64,000 nt of DNA. It comes from Alphaproteobacteria bacterium HGW-Alphaproteobacteria-18 (lineage in GTDB: Bacteria > Pseudomonadota > Alphaproteobacteria > Caulobacterales > Hyphomonadaceae). Shown here in pieces: positions 36,486-44,775 of this stretch (within the stretch, counting starts at the first letter, position 1; every line of letters starts with the position of its first letter). Below the pieces are notes generated by a model that did not search any database, was not told the origin of the DNA, and worked only from the letters and a program-made list of their open reading frames with translations. The position numbers and the translations under genes are program-made. The stretch is taken from contig PHEH01000002.1 of NCBI GenBank assembly GCA_002841155.1, positions 186,001 to 250,000 on the forward strand, given 5' to 3'.

Positions 36486-37289
36486 ATGCAGCCAGAACGG
36501 CTCACGAAGCGCGAAATGCGAGGGGGTGTTCGTTTGCGTATCGCCATCAACTGGAAGCAACGCGGCCGGGAACTGGCGATCTTCTGCGTGATCGGCGCTT
36601 TCCTGACGGTTATCCGCCCCTACAATGCGGCTGGCAGTCTGCCGCTCTGGGCAAACTTTGCTTTCTGGACCGGCCTCATTGCCCTTGGTAGCCTGGCGGC
36701 TGAGTTGACGCTCGCCCTCCTGCGCCGGCATGCCGGGGCGATGCCGGTGCTGGCGATGCTGGTGGTTGTGACCCTAACAACGGCCCTGACTGTCACCGCT
36801 GCTATCATGCTGATCGAACGCCTGCTGATGGGGGACTTTATCCCGCTGCCCTACCTGCCTCGCCTGTTTGGCCTCGTCTGGGTCATTTCTGCGGCCATGA
36901 CCGCTGTGGGCTACATGCTGGAGCGATCCTTCCTCGCACCCCCGCCCGAACCGATGGAAGGCGCCAGCCCGGCGGAAACCTTCCTTTCCCGGCTGCCGGT
37001 CAGATACCGAACCGCCGAACTTTATGCTGTCTCCGCCGAGGATCATTACCTGCGGGTGCATACGAGCTTTGGCGAAGAGCTGATCCTGATGCGGCTGGCC
37101 GACGCGATGCGGGAACTTGCCGGAGCGGAGGGACTACAGGTGCACCGCTCCTGGTGGGTGTCCAAGGCTGCCGTGCGGGACACCAACAGGCAGGGCGGGA
37201 AGCTGAGCCTCGTTCTGGCCTCGGGCAAGGAAGCGCCGGTTTCACGGACCTTCCTGCCGGAGGTAAAGGCCGCCGGGCTCGCCGCCTGA
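36486..37289 (+). CDS. membrane-bound LytTR DNA-binding regulator
   Basis: About 267 residues from ATG 36486. Four membrane helices occupy the N-terminal half (LAIFCVIGAFLTVIRPYN, ANFAFWTGLIALGSLAAELTL, PVLAMLVVVTLTTALTVTAAIML, LVWVISAAMTAVGYML). The C-terminal LytTR domain has TAELYAVSAEDHYLRVHTSFGEELILMRLADAMREL and LQVHRSWWVSKAAV. It binds DNA through beta strands while held in the membrane. The start is unresolved: ATG 36486 and 36516 have weak ribosome-binding sites, while TTG 36534 has AGGGGG. The DUF2306 gene is divergent and a plausible target. Confidence 0.85.
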   Translation: MQPERLTKREMRGGVRLRIAINWKQRGRELAIFCVIGAFLTVIRPYNAAGSLPLWANFAFWTGLIALGSLAAELTLALLRRHAGAMPVLAMLVVVTLTTALTVTAAIMLIERLLMGDFIPLPYLPRLFGLVWVISAAMTAVGYMLERSFLAPPPEPMEGASPAETFLSRLPVRYRTAELYAVSAEDHYLRVHTSFGEELILMRLADAMRELAGAEGLQVHRSWWVSKAAVRDTNRQGGKLSLVLASGKEAPVSRTFLPEVKAAGLAA

Positions 37290-37292
37290 GGC

Positions 37293-38606
37293 TTACATCG
37301 TCACGCCGGTTACCGGGTCGCTCGACACCAGCAGCTGCTTCACGAACTCGATATGGCTGCGCAGGCGGTAGAGGTCATCGGTATAGGAGAGGGGCACATC
37401 GAGCTTGCCGACTTCGACCTGCAGCCGCTCCAGCTGTTTCTCGACACCGACCCGGGCGGGTCCTTTGGGCAGCGCCCTGCCCTGGGCTTCAAGCTCGCGC
37501 AGATCCTTGTACCAGACATAGATCTTCCGGCGCACCCGCCAGCGATAGAGGGGCGGGGCTGCGCGCACCAACGGAAAGGCAAGGGTGAGCAGCGGAATGG
37601 CCAGCACCCAGGCCCGGTCGAGAAAGTTGGCAACCCCGAACGGAAAGTAGCGCCTGAGGAAAGACGGGCCATTCTGATAGTAGCGGGCCACCTGCCTGGA
37701 GACCGGCAGGTCGATATTCGACATGTTGGGAAACTGGCCGCCTTTGGTGAAGACGCTCGGCTCTGAATGGATCAGCACAGCGGTGTCCAGCAGCAGGGCT
37801 TCGATCGCCGGATGAATGTCGCGGTGAACGGTGAGCTGGGCAATGGCGGCCACCAGCGGGACATCCTGAGCCGGAATGTCTGCGCCCACATCGATCACGC
37901 CGCGGATCAGCGTCACGGCAGAGAGGGACTCTTCCCGCCGCGCCAGCGCTTCGGCGCGCTCGAAGGGAAGCAGCCGGACCTCCTCTGACCGCAACAGCGC
38001 CTGAATATAGGCCGCGCCCGGGGATGCCGCGAAGGCGGCAGCATCAATCTCGCCGGCAAAGAGGGCAGCCTGGGACTCCGTGCTGCCGAGCGCCTGGCGG
38101 GAAGCTTCCGGCCAGACACCGCCATATTGCTGCTGCAGGGCGCGGGCGAGCGCGCGGGTGCCCGAGCCTTCAAGGCCGATGGAGAGGCGCGAGTCCCGCA
38201 GGTCGCCCAGACTTTCAGCCGGGTGATCGGCGCGCACGAAGATCCAGAAGGGCTCTTCGAAGATGCCGCCGGCCGAGCGCAGGATCGCAGCATCTTCCGG
38301 CGTGGCAAGCCCGCCCTGGACGATGGCGACATCGACCTCCCCATCCTCCAGCATGCGGAGATTATCGATGGAGCCTGCCGTATCGACCAGCTCAACCTTT
38401 ATCCCCTGCTCTTCGAGCAGGCGCTGATAACGCTGGGCATAGGCGTGATAGGCGCCGCCCGGCGACCCGGCCGCAAAGCGGATCGACTGGGGCGGGGCCG
38501 GCTTCATCGCCGACAACGCCCAGACAAAACCGATCAGCGCCACGGCGATCAACGGGCCGTAGATTTTCCAGAAATCCTTACCTGGCATTCGCCTTTTCCC
38601 GCTCAT
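37293..38606 (-). CDS. TAXI-family solute-binding protein with C-terminal membrane anchor
   Basis: 437 residues. A membrane helix (FWKIYGPLIAVALIGFVWAL) precedes the TAXI binding domain: IRFAAGSPGGAYHAYAQRYQRLLEEQGIKVELVDTAGSIDNLRMLEDGEVDVAIVQGG is diagnostic. A second helix lies near residues 330-350 (DRAWVLAIPLLTLAFPLVRAAPP), followed by a cytoplasmic helical tail. Family members bind small acids for TRAP transporters; this anchored form, with no TRAP permease gene nearby, belongs to a variant that may act as a sensor. The stop lies 3 bases from the convergent LytTR stop. Confidence 0.85.
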   Translation of the reverse strand: MSGKRRMPGKDFWKIYGPLIAVALIGFVWALSAMKPAPPQSIRFAAGSPGGAYHAYAQRYQRLLEEQGIKVELVDTAGSIDNLRMLEDGEVDVAIVQGGLATPEDAAILRSAGGIFEEPFWIFVRADHPAESLGDLRDSRLSIGLEGSGTRALARALQQQYGGVWPEASRQALGSTESQAALFAGEIDAAAFAASPGAAYIQALLRSEEVRLLPFERAEALARREESLSAVTLIRGVIDVGADIPAQDVPLVAAIAQLTVHRDIHPAIEALLLDTAVLIHSEPSVFTKGGQFPNMSNIDLPVSRQVARYYQNGPSFLRRYFPFGVANFLDRAWVLAIPLLTLAFPLVRAAPPLYRWRVRRKIYVWYKDLRELEAQGRALPKGPARVGVEKQLERLQVEVGKLDVPLSYTDDLYRLRSHIEFVKQLLVSSDPVTGVTM

Positions 38607-38687
38607 GCTGCCGTCCCACTTCCAGCAGGCGTCATTAGAACCGGCAAAGGCGCGAGTGCAACCGCTGACGGCGGGAAAGGCCCCGCT

Positions 38688-39152
38688 TCAGGCCTTGTTA
38701 TAGGGCGTGCCGGCGAGGATGGTCATGGCGCGGTAGATCTGCTCGGCCAGCATCGCGCGCACCAGCCGGTGGGGCCAGGTCTGCACGCCGAAGGCGAGCG
38801 TCTGGGGCGCGGCGGCGCGCACGTCCGGCGAATAGCCTTCCGCGCCCCCGATCAGGAAACAGGTGTCGCGCTCGCCCTCATCCCGCCAGCGGGAGAGGCG
38901 GGCGGCAAACGCGCTGGAGGTGAGGTTTTCTCCGCCCTCATCCAGGCGGATGATCCGGGCGCCCTCGGGAATGCGGGCCAGAAGGCGCGCGCCTTCGGCG
39001 TCCATGCCGCCGCCGCTGGCAATCTCGGCTTCGTCAGGCCCCTTGAAACCAAGACCGCGCGCCATGGTGGACGCGCGGCGGATATAATCATCGGTGAGAT
39101 CGCGCTCGGGCCCATCCTTGAGACGGCCGACAGCGAATATCTGGAGGCGCAC
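38688..39152 (-). CDS. rlmH: 23S rRNA (pseudouridine1915-N3)-methyltransferase RlmH
   Basis: 154 residues, the typical SPOUT-fold RlmH. FLIGGAEGYSPDVRAAAPQTLAFGVQTWPHRLVRAMLAEQIYRAMTILAGTPYNKA is the conserved knot and dimer region. It methylates pseudouridine 1915 in helix 69 of 23S rRNA in assembled ribosomes. It lies 3 bases after rsfS, the usual gene pair, so both are co-transcribed. Confidence 0.95.
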   Translation of the reverse strand: MRLQIFAVGRLKDGPERDLTDDYIRRASTMARGLGFKGPDEAEIASGGGMDAEGARLLARIPEGARIIRLDEGGENLTSSAFAARLSRWRDEGERDTCFLIGGAEGYSPDVRAAAPQTLAFGVQTWPHRLVRAMLAEQIYRAMTILAGTPYNKA

Positions 39153-39155
39153 GCC

Positions 39156-39554
39156 TCAGGTCGCGCTGGTGCGATGGGCCGATTTGTCGGAAACCCAGAT
39201 CTTTTCCAGATTGTAGAATTCACGCACTTCAGGGCGGAAGAGGTGAACGATCACATCGCCGGTATCAATCAGAACCCAGTCAGCATTCGGCATGCCTTCG
39301 ACACTGGGGGTGCGGCCTGTGATCTTTTTCACTTCCTGCGCAACATGCGATGCCAGCGCAGCGACATGGCGGCCCGAACGTCCTGAAGCGATGATCATGA
39401 AGTCGGCGAGCGAGGACTTGCCCTGCAGGTCAACCAGGATCAGATCCTCGGCTTTATCGTCTTCAAGTACAGTGCAGAGGGCATCAGCGACCGATCTGAT
39501 CTCTTCGATCGTGACGCTTTTGGGGGGCTGAGCCCGGGAGGTGGCGGATGACAG
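39156..39554 (-). CDS. rsfS: ribosomal silencing factor RsfS, probable CTG start
   Basis: The ORF track begins at an internal ATG (39398), but the frame stays open upstream. That upstream part encodes the conserved RsfS N-terminus: VADALCTVLEDDKAEDLILV and DLQGKSSLADF just before MIIASGRSGRHV. The next in-frame stop is at 39587-39589. Between them there is no ATG, GTG or TTG; the only plausible start is CTG at 39554 with AAGGA nine bases upstream, giving 132 residues. RsfS binds ribosomal protein uL14 and prevents subunit joining in starvation. It is paired with rlmH. Confidence 0.85.
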   Translation of the reverse strand: MSSATSRAQPPKSVTIEEIRSVADALCTVLEDDKAEDLILVDLQGKSSLADFMIIASGRSGRHVAALASHVAQEVKKITGRTPSVEGMPNADWVLIDTGDVIVHLFRPEVREFYNLEKIWVSDKSAHRTSAT

Positions 39555-39777
39555 GACGTGGGTTCCTTTAACTATTGGAGCCTGAAACTATCATGTAAGG
39601 GCGATTTCAACCAGTAAAAAGCCCACTTGGCTGGAATCAGGACCGCGCCGGCTCGCCTGCCCATGCGCGCCGCGTTCAGCAGGGATACAGGGAATTAAAT
39701 ATAAGTTGCCGGAAAATCGCCGTATCTTTCCGCAATGTAATCGGGAAAGCCCCCACCAGACCTCAGGAACCAGTATC

Positions 39778-40467
39778 ATGCGCGCGCCTCTTCTCCTTCT
39801 CCCTCTGATTGCCCTTCTGCCCCTCACCAATTGTGCGGTCGCAGCTGTCGGAGCGGTTGGGGCAGCTGGCTTTGCCGCTTCCAAGGATCAGACTGTTGGC
39901 CAGACAATCGATGACATCGGCGCGTCCAACGAGATCAAGGCCCGTCTGCTTTCGGAAAGCTCCAGCCGGTTCGGTGAGGTTGCCGTAGAAGTTGCCGGCG
40001 GGCTCGTTCTGTTGACCGGCCGGGTCTACTCGGCTGAAGACCGCACCCGCGCCGAAGGCATCGCCTGGACCTCTGTTTACACGCAGGATGTCGCCAATGA
40101 ATTGGCCATCGAACAGCCGGGCGGCTTTTTCGCCAACGTCGCCGATGAGATCATCAGCGGCCGCGTCCGCTCTCGCCTGATCGGCTCAAGCAAGGTCAAG
40201 AGCATCAATATCAACGTCGAGACCTATAATGGGGTGGTCTACCTCATGGGTATTGCCCGCTCGCCTGAAGAATTGCGCAAAGCGGCCGAAGAGGCGAGCC
40301 TCGTAGGCGGGGTGAAACAGGTGGTCTCCTATGTGCGCCTCAGCAACGAAGCGCAGCGCCAGCGTGCGCCGACAACGCAGATGCCCGTTTCTCCCTCTTA
40401 CCAATCGCAACCTGACACGTCATATGACAGTCAGGCGCTGCCGGAACTTCGCGGCGCAAGCTATTAA
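39778..40467 (+). CDS. lipoprotein with two BON domains
   Basis: I start at ATG 39778 (AGGAA upstream), giving 229 residues. The signal peptide ends in the lipobox LTNC (LLLLPLIALLPLTNCAVAA). Two BON domains follow: about residues 45-115 (IKARLLSESSSRFGEVAVEVAGGLVLLTGRVYSAEDRTRA) and 118-190 (RVRSRLIGSSKVKSININVETYNGVVYLMGIARSPEELRKA). The Gln/Ser/Tyr-rich tail is disordered. BON lipoproteins such as DolP support outer-membrane integrity. The 223-base region upstream holds the divergent promoters for this gene and rsfS. Confidence 0.9.
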   Translation: MRAPLLLLPLIALLPLTNCAVAAVGAVGAAGFAASKDQTVGQTIDDIGASNEIKARLLSESSSRFGEVAVEVAGGLVLLTGRVYSAEDRTRAEGIAWTSVYTQDVANELAIEQPGGFFANVADEIISGRVRSRLIGSSKVKSININVETYNGVVYLMGIARSPEELRKAAEEASLVGGVKQVVSYVRLSNEAQRQRAPTTQMPVSPSYQSQPDTSYDSQALPELRGASY

Positions 40468-40506
40468 AGCCGGAAGCAGGCGGGGGAGTTAAGATTTCTC
40501 GCCTTT

Positions 40507-40527
40507 CCTTCCGGATTTGCCGGAAGG
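40507..40527 (+). promoter_or_regulatory. hairpin sequestering the gshB ribosome-binding site
   Basis: CCTTCCGG and CCGGAAGG form a perfect 8-bp stem with loop ATTTG. The right arm contains the Shine-Dalgarno sequence AAGGA, and the GTG start follows 9 bases after the stem. Folding would hide the ribosome-binding site. Confidence 0.5.
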
Positions 40528-40536
40528 AACCAGAGC

Positions 40537-41487
40537 GTGACGCTTCGCATTGCCATACAGATGGACCCGCTCGAGCGGGTTAATATTGACGGGGACACCT
40601 CCTTTGCCCTCGCTGAAATGGCGCAGGCACGCGGCGCTGAAATCTTCGTCTATGGTCCAGGTGACCTCTCCTTCCGCGAAGGCCGGGTAACCGCCTGGGC
40701 CCGGCCGGCAAAAGTCCAGCGCGTGCGCGAAACTCCGGGTATCTTCGGCCCGCACCTGCGGCTGGACATTGCCCGTGATCTCGATGTCGTCCTGATGCGT
40801 CAGGACCCGCCCTTCGACATGGCCTACATTACGGCCTGCCACCTTCTGGAAAGCGTGACAAACCAGACACTGGTGGTGAACGATCCAGCTGGCGTGCGCT
40901 CCAGCCCGGAGAAGATTTTTCCGCTGATGTTCCCGGACATCATGCCACCCACCCTGGTGACGCGGGACCGGCAGGTGATCGATGCGTTCCGGGACGAATA
41001 CCGGGACATCATCGTCAAGCCACTCCACGGGCATGGCGGCGCCGGCGTTTTCCGGCTGAAATACGACGATTCCAACCTCGACTCGCTGCTGGAGCTTTTC
41101 TTTGCCCGGTCTCTGGAGCCTCTCATGGTGCAGGCCTTCCTGCCGGCTGTGTCCGAAGGCGACAAGCGCATCATCCTGATCGACGGCGAACCTGTCGGCG
41201 CCATCAACCGGCGGCCCAAGGCCGGCCAGGTCCGGTCAAACCTGGTCGTGGGCGGGACAGCCGAAGCCACGGAGCTTTCCGGCGCCGATCTCAACATCTG
41301 CGAGGCCATCGGACCTGAACTCCGCCGCAGGGGCCTGACGCTGACCGGCATTGATGTCATTGGCGGACGCCTCACAGAGGTGAATGTCACGTCTCCGACC
41401 GGTCTTCAGGCGCTTAAACGCCTGTCGGGCATTGATGCCGCTGCCAAATTCTGGGACGTTGTGCAGGCAAAGCTTGCCGCCGGCTGA
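40537..41487 (+). CDS. gshB: glutathione synthetase
   Basis: 316 residues from a GTG start. The N-terminus LRIAIQMDPLERVNIDGDTSFALAEMAQARG is the GshB domain. The ATP-grasp part shows IIVKPLHGHGGAGVFRL, QAFLPAVSEGDKRIILIDGEPVGAINR and LTGIDVIGGRLTEVNVTSPTGLQ. It joins gamma-glutamylcysteine and glycine to make glutathione. GSTs elsewhere in the window (16963, 24533) would use the product. The ribosome-binding site is inside a hairpin (40507-40527). Confidence 0.96.
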   Translation: MTLRIAIQMDPLERVNIDGDTSFALAEMAQARGAEIFVYGPGDLSFREGRVTAWARPAKVQRVRETPGIFGPHLRLDIARDLDVVLMRQDPPFDMAYITACHLLESVTNQTLVVNDPAGVRSSPEKIFPLMFPDIMPPTLVTRDRQVIDAFRDEYRDIIVKPLHGHGGAGVFRLKYDDSNLDSLLELFFARSLEPLMVQAFLPAVSEGDKRIILIDGEPVGAINRRPKAGQVRSNLVVGGTAEATELSGADLNICEAIGPELRRRGLTLTGIDVIGGRLTEVNVTSPTGLQALKRLSGIDAAAKFWDVVQAKLAAG

Positions 41488-41514
41488 TGCCTGCGCCACA
41501 CTCGGGGAATGCTT

Positions 41515-41919
41515 ATGAAACCGCTGACCGTCGCGCTGCTCTTCTCCTTCGCTGCCACCGGCGCAGCCTGCTCGGACACTGTGAAGTCCAATGCCGATGC
41601 GGCGCCCAAGGCAGCTGCAGAGGGTGACCCGTTATCGGTCGACACCTCGACCATCACGTCCGAAACGGAACTGAGCGGCACTCTGAACCTGAATATCGGG
41701 GCTCCGCAGGAGAGCTCCAGCCGCCTGCTTGGATCAGGCGGTCTTGGCGGTTCTGGTCAGGGCGGTATCGTGCTCGGGTCCGGCGGTGTGGGCGGCGGCA
41801 ATTTCGGGCAAAGCTTCGATCTTGGCATCGACCTCGACGAGATCGAAGATCCCGCTGCTGCGCTTGATGCCCCGGTCCTTCGTCCAGCCGAAGACGATAT
41901 CGTTCGTCTTCCAAACTGA
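41515..41919 (+). CDS. small Gly-rich lipoprotein
   Basis: 134 residues; I prefer ATG 41515 with GGGGA six bases upstream over ATG 41509. The signal peptide ends at a lipobox-like TGAACSD. The mature protein is acidic with a Gly-rich stretch (LLGSGGLGGSGQGGIVLGSG) and a C-terminal VLRPAEDDIVRLPN. I recognise no family. It lies 27 bases after gshB and converges on mutS, so it may be the last gene of the gshB transcript. Confidence 0.7.
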   Translation: MKPLTVALLFSFAATGAACSDTVKSNADAAPKAAAEGDPLSVDTSTITSETELSGTLNLNIGAPQESSSRLLGSGGLGGSGQGGIVLGSGGVGGGNFGQSFDLGIDLDEIEDPAAALDAPVLRPAEDDIVRLPN

Positions 41920-41952
41920 CCGCCAAATTAGAACAACGGCGAAGTTACCAAG

Positions 41953-44625
41953 CTAGCTCCGCTTGCTGATTTCCTTCAGGCGATAAACCAGATCAAGCGC
42001 TTCGCGCGGGGTGAGGCTGTCGGGGTCTGCTTCTGCCAGCGCATCGATGACGGCGATGTTTTCGGCAGAAAATTCCGGGGCCGGATCTTCGGCGACCATC
42101 GCGAACAGGGGCAGGTTTTCGGCGGCGGACGGCCCGGACTCCAGTTTCTTGAGTATCTGCCCGGCGCGCGTCACGGCAGAGCGCGGCAGGCCCGCAAGCT
42201 TTGCCACCTGCACGCCATAGGAGCGATCCGCCGGGCCGGGCTGGACCTCATGCAGGAAGATCAGATCCTGCTTCCATTCACGCGCCTTGAGCGAGGCATT
42301 TGAGGCGGCCGGCAGGCGCGCGGCGAGATCTGTCAGTTCATGATAATGGGTGGCGAAGATGGCGCGGCATCTGTTCGTATCGTGAAGATGTTCGGCCGCC
42401 GCCCAGGCGATGGCCAGGCCATCCCAGGTTGCCGTGCCCCGGCCAACCTCATCAAGGATGACAAAGCTCTCAGGCGTTGCCTGATTTAGGATGGCGGCGG
42501 TCTCGACCATCTCGACCATGAAGGTGGAGCGCCCGCGCGCAAGGTCATCCGACGCGCCGACGCGCGAGAACACCCGGTCTGCCAGGCCCAGCCGGAGCGA
42601 GGCGGCCGGAACAAACGCGCCCGCCTGCGCCAGGATCACCGCGAGGGCAGACTGGCGCAGATAGGTCGATTTACCCGCCATGTTCGGGCCAGTGACGAGG
42701 AGAAAACGCGCGCCGTCATTTCCGTCCGCATCCAGAAGAAGGTCGTTGGCGGTAAAGCCCTTGCCCTCCTTGCGCAGCGCGGCTTCGACGACGGGGTGGC
42801 GCAGGCCCCTGGCCTCAAAGACCGGCCGGGGGTCAAGGTCTGGCCGCGTAGCGCCGGTCTCTGCCGCCCAGACGGCGTGGCTGGCGGCCACGTCAAGCTC
42901 GGCAAGTGCGGCGGCGATGACAGAAAGCGGCCCGGCGAGTTCCTGCACCCTGGCGCAGAAGGCATCGAAGATGGCAATCTCGCGCGCCTTGGCCTCATCT
43001 TCTGCGCGGCCGATACGGCCGGCAAGGTCTGCCAGTTCATGGGTGGAGAAGCGCACGGCGCCGGCCATCGTCTGGCGATGGATGAAATCGGACGAGAGCG
43101 GCGCGCGCAGCATCGGGTCTGCCTTGGCGGCGGGCACTTCGATGAAATAGCCAAGCACATTGTTGAACTTGACCTTGAGGGCATTGATGCCGGTCTGCTC
43201 GGCATATTTCGCCTGCAGCTCTGCAATCACGCGGCGGCTGCCATCCCTCAGGGCACGGACTTCATCGAGGCCCGCGTCCCACCCCCCGGCAATGAACCCG
43301 CCATCGCGGGCGAGCATCGGGGGGGCCTCGGTCAGCGCGCGGGCAAGATCCTCGGCAAAGGCGCGCACGGACGGCGCGCCCGAAAGCCCGAGCGTTTCGG
43401 CCACATCGGCCAGCCGCGGCGGCAACCCCTGCCCCAGCACGGCCGCCGCCTCTGCCCCAGAAAGCACCGCCTTGGAGAGCGCCGCCATGTCACGCGGGCC
43501 ACCCCGGCCAAGGCTGAGACGCATGACGGCGCGCTCAAGGTCTGGCGCCGATTTCAGCCGTGTGCGCACATCTTCCAACTGGCCGGCATCGCCCAGAAGG
43601 TGAGACACCGCGTCATAGCGCGAGGTGATCTCGGCCGCGCTGCGCGAGGGCCGCGCCAGACGCGCCGCCAGCAGCCGCGCGCCGGGCGCCGTCACTGTGC
43701 GGTCGATCACCGCGAGCAGCGTGCCGTCGCGCCCGCCGCTGATGCTGCGGTCAATCTCGAGGCTGGCGCGGGTGGCCGGATCGATCAGCAGGATACCGCC
43801 CGGATCGGGCCGGCGCGGGGCACGCAGGCGGATCGGGGCGCCGGCCTGGGTGAGCTTTACATAATCAAGGAGGAGGCCGGCGGCGGCGAGTTCGACCCGA
43901 CTGAAATCTCCCAGCGAATCGAGGGCAGCAAGGCCGAACACCTCCTTCAGCAAAGCCTCGCCATTTTTGGCTGTGGCGGCGCGGGCGGGCCGGTCGGTGA
44001 TCGGCGCGCTCAGAAAACCGCGCGCTTCGAGGATGATGGGGCGGCCCGCGTCTTCTGCCGAGATGACGAGTTCACTGAGCGGCCAGGCGAGCAGCGCTTC
44101 GCCGAGACGCGCTGCCGGGATCGCGGTTAGATCAAACGCGCCGGTCGAGACATCGCAGACGGCGAGCGCCGCCTCCCCTGCACCCGAGAAAGCAATCGCA
44201 GCGAGCGCCTGCCCCTGCCGGGCGGGCAGCAGCGCGTCTTCGGTGAGGGTGCCGGGCGTGACGATCCGCACGACGCCGCGATGGACGATCGATTTGGAGC
44301 CGCGTTTCTTCGCTTCGGCGGGCGTCTCCATCTGCTCGCAGACCGCCACCCGGCAGCCCGCCTTGATCAGGCGGGCGAGATAGCCCTCTGCTGCATGATA
44401 GGGCACCCCTGCCATCGGAATGGGCTTGCCGTCATGCTCGCCTCGCGAGGTCAGCGTGATGTCGAGGATACCGGCTGCCTCTACGGCATCCTGGAAAAAC
44501 AGCTCATAGAAATCGCCCATGCGGAAGAACAGCAGAGCGCCGGGATGCTCTGACTTGATGGACAGATACTGCGCCATGAAGGGCGTGGGTTCTGCGGCGG
44601 CGGAAGGGCGGGCTGTGTCGGGCAT
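41953..44625 (-). CDS. mutS: DNA mismatch repair protein MutS
   Basis: 890 residues from [13 protein letters not shown] (44625). The mismatch-reading FxE motif is in [11 protein letters not shown] near the N-terminus. The ABC-type ATPase has Walker [20 protein letters not shown], the signature region [15 protein letters not shown] and Walker [24 protein letters not shown]. The C-terminal helix-turn-helix is intact. It recognises mispairs and loops and starts repair. The ORF-track start at 46575 is a read-through frame antisense to the malic enzyme gene and is not coding. Confidence 0.97.
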   Translation of the reverse strand: MPDTARPSAAAEPTPFMAQYLSIKSEHPGALLFFRMGDFYELFFQDAVEAAGILDITLTSRGEHDGKPIPMAGVPYHAAEGYLARLIKAGCRVAVCEQMETPAEAKKRGSKSIVHRGVVRIVTPGTLTEDALLPARQGQALAAIAFSGAGEAALAVCDVSTGAFDLTAIPAARLGEALLAWPLSELVISAEDAGRPIILEARGFLSAPITDRPARAATAKNGEALLKEVFGLAALDSLGDFSRVELAAAGLLLDYVKLTQAGAPIRLRAPRRPDPGGILLIDPATRASLEIDRSISGGRDGTLLAVIDRTVTAPGARLLAARLARPSRSAAEITSRYDAVSHLLGDAGQLEDVRTRLKSAPDLERAVMRLSLGRGGPRDMAALSKAVLSGAEAAAVLGQGLPPRLADVAETLGLSGAPSVRAFAEDLARALTEAPPMLARDGGFIAGGWDAGLDEVRALRDGSRRVIAELQAKYAEQTGINALKVKFNNVLGYFIEVPAAKADPMLRAPLSSDFIHRQTMAGAVRFSTHELADLAGRIGRAEDEAKAREIAIFDAFCARVQELAGPLSVIAAALAELDVAASHAVWAAETGATRPDLDPRPVFEARGLRHPVVEAALRKEGKGFTANDLLLDADGNDGARFLLVTGPNMAGKSTYLRQSALAVILAQAGAFVPAASLRLGLADRVFSRVGASDDLARGRSTFMVEMVETAAILNQATPESFVILDEVGRGTATWDGLAIAWAAAEHLHDTNRCRAIFATHYHELTDLAARLPAASNASLKAREWKQDLIFLHEVQPGPADRSYGVQVAKLAGLPRSAVTRAGQILKKLESGPSAAENLPLFAMVAEDPAPEFSAENIAVIDALAEADPDSLTPREALDLVYRLKEISKRS

Positions 44626-44775
44626 GGGGCGGCAAGCTAGCCCGGCTCGGGGGGATTCGCAAAGCTCGTGCGGCACCAGCGCACCCAATTGGCTGTTGGC
44701 AGGGCCTTCGGCGCGGCCTAGACGGGGACGGATAAAGACAACAATGACAAAAACAACCGTCCGAGCGAACCTGAA

